Assembly: GCF_049608145.1 (NCBI RefSeq)
Contig: NZ_JBMYXF010000020.1
Span: forward strand, 1 to 51,983
Length of the DNA stretch: 51,983 nucleotides
Reading direction: 5' to 3'
Source of the DNA: Halocynthiibacter sp049608145
GTDB lineage: Bacteria > Pseudomonadota > Alphaproteobacteria > Rhodobacterales > Rhodobacteraceae
Shown: positions 25,769 to 34,022 of the stretch, in pieces
How positions within the stretch are numbered: position 1 is the first letter of the stretch
Layout: the number at the start of each line of letters is the position of its first letter
Notes under the pieces: model-generated
Told to the model about the DNA's origin: nothing
The model's database searches: none
What the model saw: only the letters and a program-made list of their open reading frames with translations
Made by a program: the position numbers and the translations under genes

Positions 25769-27166
25769 ATGAATACATCATCCAGCAATCCGCCAGAACT
25801 CCGCCCTGACCTCGCCCCACAGATCCGTCTGGGCGACAGCAACACCCGTGATGGCCAGCCGCGTATTGGCATGGTTTCACTTGGCTGCCCCAAAGCACTG
25901 GTCGATAGCGAACGCATTCTGACCCGTCTGCGTGCGGAAGGATATGCCATCAGCCCGGATTATACCGGCGCGGATGCGGTGATTGTGAACACCTGTGGGT
26001 TCCTTGACAGCGCCAAAGCCGAAAGCCTTGAAGCGATTGGCGAGGCCCTGAATGAAAACGGTAAAGTCATCGTCACCGGCTGTCTTGGCGCGGAAGAAGA
26101 TTACATCCGCGGCACCCACCCCAATGTTCTCGCGGTCACCGGCCCGCATCAATATGAACAAGTTCTGGATGCTGTGCACGGTGCGGTTCCGCCATCGCCT
26201 GATCCGTTTGTGGATCTGCTGCCCGCCTCTGGCGTCTCTCTGACACCGCGCCATTTCAGCTACCTAAAGATCTCAGAGGGTTGCAATCACCGTTGCAAGT
26301 TCTGCATCATTCCTGACATGCGTGGCCGTTTGCAAAGCCGCCCGGCCCATGCCGTCATGCGTGAGGCCGAAAAACTGGTGGACGCTGGTGTGCGCGAACT
26401 TCTGGTCATCAGCCAGGACACGTCTGCCTATGGCATGGATATCAAATTTGCCGAAGACCGCGGTCATCGCGCCCATATCCAGGACCTCGCCCGCGATCTT
26501 GGGTCGCTTGGGGCTTGGGTGCGGCTGCATTACGTCTACCCCTACCCGTTCGTGCGCGATCTCATGCCTTTGATGGCGGATCCTGCAAATGGCGTGTTGC
26601 CTTACCTTGATATCCCCTTCCAGCATTCCCATCCGGATGTTCTGAAACGCATGGCGCGCCCTGGCATGGCGGAAAGCCTGGGCGAAATCGCCGCCTGGCG
26701 CGACACCTGCCCCGACATCACCCTGCGATCCACTTTCATCGTTGGCTACCCCGGCGAAACCGAGGCCGAGTTCCAGCATCTGCTCGATTGGATGGACGAA
26801 GCGCAGCTCGATCGTGTGGGGTGCTTCAAATACGAAAACGTTGATGGCGCGCGCTCAAACGACCTGCCGGATCACGTGGCGGAAGAGATCAAACAAGACC
26901 GCTGGGAACGTTTCATGGAAAAAGCTCAGGCGATTTCCGAGGCCAAACTGGAAGCCAAAGTGGGCAAAATTCTGGATGTGATCGTGGATGACATTGACGA
27001 AGACGGCATCGCCACCACCCGCACCATGGCCGACGCCCCCGAGATCGACGGCAACCTGTTTATTGATGAGGGAACCGAAAACGTGAAGGTCGGAGATATC
27101 GTTACCGTTGAGGTCGATGAGGCAGGGGAATATGATCTGTGGGGATTGATCCGGGAAAAGAAATGA
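25769..27166 (+). CDS. rimO: Ribosomal protein S12 methylthiotransferase
   Basis: A radical-SAM methylthiotransferase of 465 residues acting on Asp of ribosomal protein S12 (uS12). The N-terminal UPF0004 domain has the three cluster cysteines in SLGCPKALVDSE, VNTCGFLDSA and VTGCLGAEEDY. The radical-SAM motif is CNHRCKFC. The RimO-specific wording RSTFIVGYPGETEAEF and the C-terminal TRAM domain (about 395-465) are present. The start at 25769 (MNTSSSNPPEL) is more likely than ATGs 3-12 codons earlier. A hairpin overlaps the stop codon. Confidence 0.95.
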   Translation: MNTSSSNPPELRPDLAPQIRLGDSNTRDGQPRIGMVSLGCPKALVDSERILTRLRAEGYAISPDYTGADAVIVNTCGFLDSAKAESLEAIGEALNENGKVIVTGCLGAEEDYIRGTHPNVLAVTGPHQYEQVLDAVHGAVPPSPDPFVDLLPASGVSLTPRHFSYLKISEGCNHRCKFCIIPDMRGRLQSRPAHAVMREAEKLVDAGVRELLVISQDTSAYGMDIKFAEDRGHRAHIQDLARDLGSLGAWVRLHYVYPYPFVRDLMPLMADPANGVLPYLDIPFQHSHPDVLKRMARPGMAESLGEIAAWRDTCPDITLRSTFIVGYPGETEAEFQHLLDWMDEAQLDRVGCFKYENVDGARSNDLPDHVAEEIKQDRWERFMEKAQAISEAKLEAKVGKILDVIVDDIDEDGIATTRTMADAPEIDGNLFIDEGTENVKVGDIVTVEVDEAGEYDLWGLIREKK

Positions 27167-27182
27167 TCCGGGGGATCATTTC
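27160..27182 (+). terminator. Hairpin overlapping the rimO stop codon
   Basis: gaaatgatcc (27160-27169) pairs with ggatcatttc (27173-27182) with a 3-nt loop. The stem includes the TGA stop at 27164-27166. No U-tract follows, so it may act as an mRNA 3' stabiliser or a weak terminator. Confidence 0.5.
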
Positions 27183-27283
27183 CCAGATCAACGGGCGGAG
27201 CCCTATTGCGTAGATAGAATGCAGAGGGAGAGCGTTTTTAACAGTAACGCGACAAAGTACAAGCAACCAGAATGCCCACGACT

Positions 27284-28117
27284 CTAAGATTTATCGACAG
27301 CGACACTAGAAATATCTTCACGGATCGCATCAAAAACTGCGTATCCCAATAACGAGAGCTTGCCTATGTTATCAAACTTTCTTTTCAGCGGATCAGTACG
27401 CACAGGAACTTGTGTAACCTCAATTATTCCAATTCTAAGCAAGCTCTGAACCGCGTGCTTGTACTCCTGCTCCAACCGGACACCCGTTGCTTCATGACCA
27501 GTTTGAGTCAAAAACTTCTGGAATCCCTCGTCACTGTAAAGAGTGTCGACTTTCAAACCGTCTTCCGAAGTTAACCCCAACACTACTACGATCACCCGAC
27601 TAACCGTATCAAGTGAGCGAGCGAGTTGAATTTCGCGAGGCACTACTTCCTGTACATCAGTGCTCCCAACAGAATCCTCGGTAGAGACCTGTGCACCTTC
27701 ACTTTCTTCAATCAACTCAATTTGCGCTTCTTCTTTGCGACGCTCACGTCGCCTCAGAGCCTCTTCTTCTTCTTCTTCAAATTTTGAATGCTCTGTTCTA
27801 CGCCGCCTAGCTTCTGCCGTTTGTAGTTCATACAATTTTGTAGCAGGTCTTTTTGCAATCCACGCACCATAGTACTTTAGCCATGGCATGAGCACTGCCA
27901 CCGCTATCCCTAGTCCAACTGGAAAGGCGTAACTCCAGCAAAACGTCGTGTGATCATCGTAATATGAAATTCTATCCACCACAGGTACATCGGCAAAGAA
28001 CAGGAAAAACAGCGCGCGCCAATTGATTGCTACAAACGCGAAGATAATTGACCCAATAAACGGGCTGCGGATGCGCTGCCTCATGTCCTCTAAAAGTTCT
28101 TTAAAAAAATCTGTCAT
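27284..28117 (-). CDS. Unrecognised membrane protein with acidic/basic coiled coil
   Basis: A 277-residue protein that I do not recognise. It begins MTDFFKELLEDMRQRIRSPF, an amphipathic helix. Two hydrophobic segments follow: IGSIIFAFVAINWRALFFLFF (about 21-42, quoted in part) and a region around FPVGLGIAVAVLMPWL (about 66-82). A highly charged helix of about 60 residues (RRRTEHSKFEEEEEEALRRR onward) leads to a soluble C-terminal domain of about 110 residues containing VSRVIVVVLGLTSEDGLKVD and a possible helix-turn-helix-like end. It is more AT-rich than its neighbours and lies between rimO and adhC in an otherwise non-coding 1.3-kb stretch, suggesting acquired DNA. The start could also be two codons upstream. 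Confidence 0.75.
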   Translation of the reverse strand: MTDFFKELLEDMRQRIRSPFIGSIIFAFVAINWRALFFLFFADVPVVDRISYYDDHTTFCWSYAFPVGLGIAVAVLMPWLKYYGAWIAKRPATKLYELQTAEARRRRTEHSKFEEEEEEALRRRERRKEEAQIELIEESEGAQVSTEDSVGSTDVQEVVPREIQLARSLDTVSRVIVVVLGLTSEDGLKVDTLYSDEGFQKFLTQTGHEATGVRLEQEYKHAVQSLLRIGIIEVTQVPVRTDPLKRKFDNIGKLSLLGYAVFDAIREDISSVAVDKS

Positions 28118-28177
28118 ACACAATCTATAGCTGTGCGGATCAAAACGCCCAAATAAAAACTTAGTCCATTACACAAA

Positions 28178-28267
28178 GGACAGCCCCTGACCCTGGGTGG
28201 GGGTGAAGCCCCCTCCGTTTTGCCATAGGCAAACCTTCGGTTTGACGGGGAGGGTCGGGGGCTGTCC
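28178..28267. repeat. Large structured dyad element
   Basis: Arms 28178-28194 and 28251-28267 form a 17-bp stem with one mismatch (ggacagcccctgaccct and its partner). The 56-nt interior contains three further hairpins: ggggg/ccccc (28199-28203 and 28209-28213), tttgcc/ggcaaa (28219-28224 and 28228-28233), and aaacc/ggttt (28231-28235 and 28239-28243). The last two share bases and so are mutually exclusive. The element is much more GC-rich than the surrounding accessory stretch. It may be an intergenic palindromic repeat or a non-coding RNA; I cannot tell which. It occupies most of the 352-bp gap between the membrane protein and adhC, which otherwise holds nothing I recognise. Confidence 0.6.
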
Positions 28268-28412
28268 GGCCTGTCGACCGGACGAAAGAAAAGCTGCATA
28301 ACCCCTCATCCATTGATGCAAGGTATCCAACAATATCAGGGCTACTGGTATGCTCCAAAGACTAATCATCCCAAAGCGCTTACGGCCCAATAAGGGGCAA
28401 AGTCTCCCCATC

Positions 28413-28441
28413 AAAAAGCCCCCCGCATGATTGCGAGGGGC
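28413..28441 (-). terminator. Intrinsic terminator of adhC
   Basis: The stem gccccccgc/gcgaggggc (28418-28426 with 28433-28441, one mismatch) is followed on the minus strand by five U residues (aaaaa at 28413-28417 on the plus strand). It sits 29 bp past the adhC stop, a classical Rho-independent terminator. Confidence 0.85.
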
Positions 28442-28469
28442 CGTTCAATTTCTCAACGATCCGGGAAAA

Positions 28470-29606
28470 TCAGAATTCCACAACCGCGCGGATGGATTTG
28501 CCCGCGTGCATCAGCTCAAAGCCTTCGTTGATCTGATCCAGGGTCAGCTTATGCGTGATCATCTCATCGATCTCGATCTTGCCGTCCATGTACCAATCAA
28601 CAAATTGCGGCACATCTGTGCGGCCTTTTGCGCCACCAAAGGCAGTGCCTTTCCAGACACGGCCAGTCACCAGCTGGAACGGACGGGTTGAAATCTCGGC
28701 ACCCGCAGGGGCCACACCGATGATCACGGACACGCCCCAACCCCGGTGCGAACATTCCAGCGCATCACGCATCACCTGAACATTGCCGGTTGCGTCAAAG
28801 GAATAATCCACGCCGCCAAACGGGTCTTTGTCAGTTTTGGTCAGCTCAACGATGGCTTCAACAACAGATTGGTCGCCCAGTTTTGACGGGTTCACAAAGT
28901 CAGTCATGCCGAATTTCTTCGCCATTTCCGCCTTGTCATCGTTCAGATCTACACCGATGATTTTATCCGCACCCGCCATACGCAGGCCCTGGATCACGTT
29001 CAGACCAATGCCACCAAGCCCAAAGACCGCAGCAGTAGACCCGATTTCAACGCCAGCCGTGTTGATCACCGCACCAATGCCCGTGGTCACGCCGCAGCCG
29101 ATATAACAGATCTTATCAAACGGCGCATCATCGCGTACTTTCGCAAGCGCGATTTCCGGCAGAACCGTGTGGTTCGCAAAGGTGGAACAGCCCATGTAGT
29201 GATAGATCGGCGTGCCATCCAGCATGGAAAAACGTGTGGTGCCATCGGGCATCAGCCCCTGCCCCTGCGTGCCACGGATCGCGGTGCAAAGGTTGGTTTT
29301 ACCGGACAGGCAGGAATGACATTCGCGACATTCAGGCGTGTACAGCGGAATCACGTGATCGCCGGGTTTCAACGTGGTCACGCCTTCGCCCACTTCCATC
29401 ACAACACCCGCGCCTTCATGGCCCAGAATGGATGGGAACAGACCTTCGGGGTCGGCACCGGACCGGGTGAATTCATCGGTGTGACACAGGCCGGTTGCCT
29501 TGATTTCCACCAGAACCTCGCCCTTTTTCGGGCCCTCCAGGTTCACTTCCATCACCTCAAGAGGTTTGCCCGCTTCCAGAGCCACAGCAGCGCGTGTACG
29601 CATCAT
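28470..29606 (-). CDS. adhC: S-(hydroxymethyl)glutathione dehydrogenase (class III alcohol dehydrogenase)
   Basis: A 378-residue zinc alcohol dehydrogenase that oxidises the formaldehyde-glutathione adduct to S-formylglutathione. Catalytic-zinc ligands are in GLCHTDEF and GHEGAGVV, and the third is in CYIGCGVTTGIG. The four structural-zinc cysteines are in CRECHSCLSGKTNLC. The coenzyme motif is VFGLGGIGLNVIQG. The FDATGNVQVMRDALE wording and length match class III enzymes. ATG at 29606 has GGAA seven bases upstream; the next ATG, at 29603, is equally usable. It stands alone here, without fghA or gfa nearby. Formaldehyde from demethylation by the FAD-GcvT enzyme class could be a substrate source. 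Confidence 0.95.
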   Translation of the reverse strand: MMRTRAAVALEAGKPLEVMEVNLEGPKKGEVLVEIKATGLCHTDEFTRSGADPEGLFPSILGHEGAGVVMEVGEGVTTLKPGDHVIPLYTPECRECHSCLSGKTNLCTAIRGTQGQGLMPDGTTRFSMLDGTPIYHYMGCSTFANHTVLPEIALAKVRDDAPFDKICYIGCGVTTGIGAVINTAGVEIGSTAAVFGLGGIGLNVIQGLRMAGADKIIGVDLNDDKAEMAKKFGMTDFVNPSKLGDQSVVEAIVELTKTDKDPFGGVDYSFDATGNVQVMRDALECSHRGWGVSVIIGVAPAGAEISTRPFQLVTGRVWKGTAFGGAKGRTDVPQFVDWYMDGKIEIDEMITHKLTLDQINEGFELMHAGKSIRAVVEF

Positions 29607-29839
29607 TTCACAATTCCTTATTCAGTCCTGTCTCGAAACCGGCAACATCCCGGGCGTAAATTCGCATCCCGGATCAGATAACCGTTTCTCCTCAATATGC
29701 GGAAATCCGCAAATAGCGATAGCGAAATCTGCTACATTTGCGCCCAAACGCGACTTTTCGAACCGATCATTAAGATTTTACTTGCTATGATGCGCAGGTC
29801 GTTTATCCGAAATAGCGACCACGACAAGATAGCAGGCAC
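29607..29839. promoter_or_regulatory. Divergent promoter region of adhC and desaturase
   Basis: This 233-bp region separates two divergent genes. It contains a palindrome tgcgg-aaat-ccgca at 29698-29711 and two similar downstream phrases, gatagcgaaat and cgaaatagcgac. The palindrome is a possible operator; I cannot name the regulator. Confidence 0.4.
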
Positions 29840-30880
29840 ATGACCAAATCAGAAGCCCCGGGCCCCGTCCTTCAGAATTCCACCGCCGCACGTGACTGGG
29901 TAAAGGTTCTTGCGAACTATCGCGAACCTGACCAATGGCGCAGCACATTTGAACTGGGTGTGACGGCCGTTCCGTTTTTCCTGCTTTGGGCTCTGGCCTG
30001 GTGGTCGCTGTCTGTCAGCTACTGGTTGGCTTTTGCGATCTCACTGGTAAACGCCGCCTTTCTGCTGCGCCTGTTCACCATTCAACATGATTGTGGACAT
30101 GGTGCGTTTTTCAGCAATCGACATGTCAGTGATTGGGTCGGACGTGGTCTTGGCGTTTTAACCCTGACCCCATATGACGTCTGGCGTCGCACCCATTCAA
30201 TCCACCACAGCAGCGCCGGAAACCTGGCCCGCCGTGGCATGGGCGACATCCATACCGCAACCGTTGCGGAATACGAAGAAATGTCCAAATTTCAACGCCT
30301 GACCTACCGTCTGTATCGCAACCCGGTAACCCTATTTGTCTTTGGTCCGGGTTACCTGTTTCTGCTGCAGAACCGTCTGCCGCTGGGCCTGATGAACGGG
30401 CTCCGCTATTGGGTCAGCGCGATGGGAACCAACCTTGTTCTTTTCATTGCACTTGGCCTTGTCTGGTATTTCGGCGGCCTGATGCCCCTTCTGCTGATCT
30501 TCCTGCCCTCAACACTCTTGGCGGCTGCCGCTGGTGTCTGGCTGTTCTACGTGCAGCATCAGTTCGAAGAAACCTTTTGGGAAATTGATGAAAACTGGCA
30601 ATTGCACGAAGCAGCCCTGCACGGCAGTTCCCACTATGTAATGCCAAAAGTGCTGCAGTGGTTCAGCGCCAATATTGGCATTCACCATGTGCATCACCTC
30701 TACAGCCGCATTCCGTTTTACCGCCTGACTGAAGTGCTGCGCGATCACAGCGAACTGGCCGAAGCCAACCGTCTGACAATCGGCGAAAGCATTGCATCTG
30801 CACGCCTTCACCTGTGGGACGAAAACAGCAAACGCCTCCTCTCTTTCCGCGAAGCCCAACTGGTTCTCGCAAAAGCCTGA
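29840..30880 (+). CDS. Membrane fatty acid desaturase
   Basis: A 346-residue integral-membrane di-iron desaturase. Three histidine boxes are present: HDCGHGAFF (about residue 84), HSIHHSSAGN (about 120) and HHVHHLYSR (about 285). Pairs of hydrophobic helices lie before box 1 and between boxes 2 and 3 (FFLLWALAWWSLSVSYWLAF, and the region from about 185 to 240). The box spacing fits acyl-lipid delta-12/omega-6-type or related desaturases; the position specificity is not decidable. It ends directly adjacent to the convergent nagA stop. Confidence 0.9.
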   Translation: MTKSEAPGPVLQNSTAARDWVKVLANYREPDQWRSTFELGVTAVPFFLLWALAWWSLSVSYWLAFAISLVNAAFLLRLFTIQHDCGHGAFFSNRHVSDWVGRGLGVLTLTPYDVWRRTHSIHHSSAGNLARRGMGDIHTATVAEYEEMSKFQRLTYRLYRNPVTLFVFGPGYLFLLQNRLPLGLMNGLRYWVSAMGTNLVLFIALGLVWYFGGLMPLLLIFLPSTLLAAAAGVWLFYVQHQFEETFWEIDENWQLHEAALHGSSHYVMPKVLQWFSANIGIHHVHHLYSRIPFYRLTEVLRDHSELAEANRLTIGESIASARLHLWDENSKRLLSFREAQLVLAKA

Positions 30881-32014
30881 TTAAGGCAAAACACGCAAAT
30901 CAAACGCCCGGTCCAACCAGATCGGGCGTATTTTTTTGCCCGGTTCAAACCGCCCCAGGCCCAGATTTTTCTGTAACAAATCCGCAGGTATTGACGTGGC
31001 CATAGCCAATGCCTGTTCCAATGCGACACCAACATCCTGAACCAGGGTACGAATTGCCTGTGCCAGATCCAGATCTGCCCCGGCAAGCGTTCCATCCGCC
31101 AGGGTCAACCGCCCGCCACGGCGTAAAATCGTGCGGCCATTCAGCGTAAATTCCGTCTCATCCGATCCCGCCACTGCCATCGCGTCACTGACCAGAAACA
31201 CCCGCCCCGGCCCCCGTTTCGCCGCCAAGGCCGCACGCATAGCAACGGGGTGCACATGAATGCCATCGGCAATCAATCCGGCCGACACATGATCTGTATT
31301 TAGTGCCGCCCCGACCAATCCGGGGGCACGGTTTCCAAGCTGGCTCATCGCGTTAAAAAGATGGGTAACACAATGCGCGCCCGCATCCATCCAGCGCTGA
31401 CATGTCTCAAAATCAGCGTCGGTATGACCAAGCGATACCAGCACCCCGGCCTTTGCAAGGGTTTCAACCTGCGCTCTCGTCACATTCTCCGGGGCAACCG
31501 TCATCTTCAAATTCGGCAGTTGTGCCGCCGCATCTAACAACATCGCAAGATCCGCATCGTCCATTGGCCTGATCAGGGTGCCGTCATGGGCCCCTTTACG
31601 CGCAATCGACAGATGTGGCCCTTCAAGATGCAGCCCTAAAATACCTTCAACACCGGCATCAATCGCCTCGATGGTCGCATTGATCGCAGCCTGGCTTTTG
31701 GCCCGTGTATCCGTGATAAGTGTCGGCAAAAAGCCGGCCACGCCCAGGCCCTGATGCGATTTCGCAATTGTCTTCAGCGTCTCTAGGGACGGGATATCGT
31801 TAAACATTACCCCCCCTCCGCCATTGACCTGAAGATCAACAAAACCGGGGCCAATGACGCCGCCATCCAGAATGTGATGCACGCAATCTTCCGGAAGATC
31901 AGATACAGCAATAAGGGCGGAAAACGCATCGTCTTCAGCAAACAACACCGCTTTACCCGCATGCAGTTGAGTGCCGTCAAAAACCTGAACACCGGAATAG
32001 GCCGTAAACTTCAT
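30881..32014 (-). CDS. nagA: N-acetylglucosamine-6-phosphate deacetylase
   Basis: A 377-residue amidohydrolase-superfamily enzyme converting GlcNAc-6-P to GlcN-6-P plus acetate. Motifs are HLEGPHLS (metal-ligand Glu and substrate loop), LVSLGHTDADF, HLFNAMSQLGNRAPG, and LVSDAMAVAGSDE with the catalytic Asp. Length is normal for NagA. It is the last gene of a three-gene minus-strand unit, kinase, SIS protein, nagA, with 1 bp between the SIS stop and its ATG. Confidence 0.95.
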   Translation of the reverse strand: MKFTAYSGVQVFDGTQLHAGKAVLFAEDDAFSALIAVSDLPEDCVHHILDGGVIGPGFVDLQVNGGGGVMFNDIPSLETLKTIAKSHQGLGVAGFLPTLITDTRAKSQAAINATIEAIDAGVEGILGLHLEGPHLSIARKGAHDGTLIRPMDDADLAMLLDAAAQLPNLKMTVAPENVTRAQVETLAKAGVLVSLGHTDADFETCQRWMDAGAHCVTHLFNAMSQLGNRAPGLVGAALNTDHVSAGLIADGIHVHPVAMRAALAAKRGPGRVFLVSDAMAVAGSDETEFTLNGRTILRRGGRLTLADGTLAGADLDLAQAIRTLVQDVGVALEQALAMATSIPADLLQKNLGLGRFEPGKKIRPIWLDRAFDLRVLP

Positions 32015-32015
32015 T

Positions 32016-33047
32016 TCAAACCGTTTCTGTTACTTTTTTCAGGTTCCGTGGCACATCCGGATCGATACCGCGTGCCCGGGCAACCTGTTCAACCATCACA
32101 TAAAAACCCGCGATCACCACGATGGGATCCGTCAGAAAATGCCCACTGCGCACAACTGGTAAAGATGTCGCTGTCTGTGCAAGCGGGGATGTGACAAAAA
32201 CCTGCCCCCCCATATCAGAGATCTGATCAGCCACCTGCACCAACACTGGCTCCGCAGGATCCTGCCCGGTCATAGCCAGAACAGGAAACCCCGGACCAAC
32301 AAGGGACACAGGCCCATGCAAAACTTCGGCAGAAGAATAGCTTTCCGCGTGGATCTGGCACACTTCCTTAAACTTCAACGCCGCTTCATTTGACATCGCC
32401 CAGGATGGCCCACGCCCAAGACAGTATAATGAATTATGGCCCTCCAGCGCAGCCACCACCGCAGACCAATCCTGCTGTACTGCCAGCGCAAGCGTTTTGG
32501 GCAGGTTGCGGATCGCCCGCAGCAAATCCTGATCCTGCGCCACTTCCGCCAGCACCCAAATCGCAGCAATGGCAGATGTCACAAAGGTTTTGGTTGCCGC
32601 CACGCTGATTTCGGGCCCTGCATGCAGGTTCAAAATATGGTCACTGACCTGCCCAAGTGGCGATAACGGATCATTGGTAATCGCCAATGACAAAGCCCCG
32701 CCAGCCTGCGCCATGGCCGCCATTTCAACAATATCCGGGCTTTGTCCCGATTGCGAAATCGCGATACTGGCACTGCCTGCCAGCCGCAGCGGGCGTTTGT
32801 AAACAGATGCAACTGAGGGGCCTACAGATGCAACGGGCACCCCCAACAACAGCTCGCTGGCGTATTTGAAATAACTCGCCACGTGATCAGAAGATCCCCG
32901 CGCCACGCTGATCAGAAACGCCGGGTCCCGGTCACGTAACGCCTGTGCTGCGGAACGAATTGCCGCGTCCCCCATGGACAATAGACGCTCTGTTGCATCG
33001 GGGATTTCCAAGGTCTCGCGCCGCATTTGTGTCTGAAATTCAGTCAT
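32016..33047 (-). CDS. SIS-domain amino-sugar isomerase/deaminase
   Basis: A 343-residue protein with two SIS (sugar isomerase) domains, like the C-terminal half of GlmS but lacking the glutaminase domain. Signature segments include ISVARGSSDHVASYFKYASE and IAISQSGQSPDIVEMA in the first domain, and AESYSSAEVLHGPVSLV in the second. Together with NagA it probably converts glucosamine-6-phosphate to fructose-6-phosphate and ammonia, as NagB-II/AgaS-type enzymes do. The role is inferred from family and neighbours. The GTG/ATG start overlaps the end of the kinase gene by 4 bp. Confidence 0.9.
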   Translation of the reverse strand: MTEFQTQMRRETLEIPDATERLLSMGDAAIRSAAQALRDRDPAFLISVARGSSDHVASYFKYASELLLGVPVASVGPSVASVYKRPLRLAGSASIAISQSGQSPDIVEMAAMAQAGGALSLAITNDPLSPLGQVSDHILNLHAGPEISVAATKTFVTSAIAAIWVLAEVAQDQDLLRAIRNLPKTLALAVQQDWSAVVAALEGHNSLYCLGRGPSWAMSNEAALKFKEVCQIHAESYSSAEVLHGPVSLVGPGFPVLAMTGQDPAEPVLVQVADQISDMGGQVFVTSPLAQTATSLPVVRSGHFLTDPIVVIAGFYVMVEQVARARGIDPDVPRNLKKVTETV

Positions 33048-33931
33048 CCATCCCTCTCCGCCTGCAGCCCCGCCGCCAATTGCAACGCCCCCGCAAGCGC
33101 ATCCCCTTCCGGAGCAATCAAATCTTGCGTAAACTCATCCGCCAGATAGGCCGCATAGATGGGCCCCAGACCGCCACTTAGACACAGCTGATCACCTGCA
33201 CGAAATCCTGTTGCCCGCAAATTATCTTGCAAATACGCAGCCCCGGATTTCAACAACATCTGCCCCACATTGTCGGCCTGGGACGCAAAGGAAACGATAT
33301 CACAGGCGAACTGTCCAAAATCCCCGGGCGAAGCAGTCAAACTGAAGCTTGCGATTTGCGCAGGATCTCCAGAAAAATCATTCGATATTTTACGTGTCAG
33401 CGCCGTGTGTTCACGCAGGCCATCGCAACAAAACAGAACCTCTTCCAGCAATCGCCGCCCAAGCCAGGCACCGCCGCCGTGATCCGACACTTGCAGGCCC
33501 CAACCACTGGCACAGCATAGCATTGTTCCGTTTCGGGTCGCGACAATCACCCCGGTGCCAATCGCCAAAAGACTGCCATCACGCCCGGCCAAAGCCCCCG
33601 CAAGGGCCGTAGGCCGATCATCTGTGACGCATATATTCTGAAAAGGCAGCGCTGCGGCGACACGGTTAGAAATTTCATCGGAAATCACACCGGCCAGCCC
33701 CAAATGAACAGCCGATGCCCCAAGATCATCTAGGGTTATTTCAATCTGCTGTACCGCTGTTTCCATTGCAGCAAGAATATTCCGGATCGACGCCGCAAAA
33801 TCCGTCGAAACATTCGCAGCGCCCCCCTCGGCACGGGCCAGAATATGCCCCTGCGTGTCAGAAATCGCCACACGACAGCCACTTCCACCGCCATCAACGC
33901 CAATGATATATGTCTCGTGCCTGCTGCTCAT
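33044..33931 (-). CDS. BadF/BadG/BcrA/BcrD ATPase family N-acetylglucosamine kinase
   Basis: A 295-residue ASKHA-fold sugar kinase. The phosphate-1 loop is IIGVDGGGSGCRVAISD at the N-terminus, phosphate-2 is LLAIGTGVIVATRNG near residue 120, and the adenosine motif is LCLSGGLGPIYAAYL near residue 250. The family includes GlcNAc and glucosamine kinases. Given the downstream SIS isomerase and NagA, phosphorylation of an unphosphorylated amino sugar brought in by an ABC system is likely. No transporter or regulator for the pathway is encoded in the neighbourhood. Confidence 0.88.
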   Translation of the reverse strand: MSSRHETYIIGVDGGGSGCRVAISDTQGHILARAEGGAANVSTDFAASIRNILAAMETAVQQIEITLDDLGASAVHLGLAGVISDEISNRVAAALPFQNICVTDDRPTALAGALAGRDGSLLAIGTGVIVATRNGTMLCCASGWGLQVSDHGGGAWLGRRLLEEVLFCCDGLREHTALTRKISNDFSGDPAQIASFSLTASPGDFGQFACDIVSFASQADNVGQMLLKSGAAYLQDNLRATGFRAGDQLCLSGGLGPIYAAYLADEFTQDLIAPEGDALAGALQLAAGLQAERDG

Positions 33932-34022
33932 GCCAATAGCATTACAGCAGCAGCCACATATTTACAGGCTATATTGCCCTGACCGTCGCATTTTTCCGAT
34001 CAGGGCCTTGTTTGGCAGCCGG

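Noticed and set aside
27720..27790. Runs of cttctt in the coiled-coil gene as a microsatellite
   Set aside because: They are simply Glu/Arg codons of the charged helix read on the opposite strand; repeat units are irregular.
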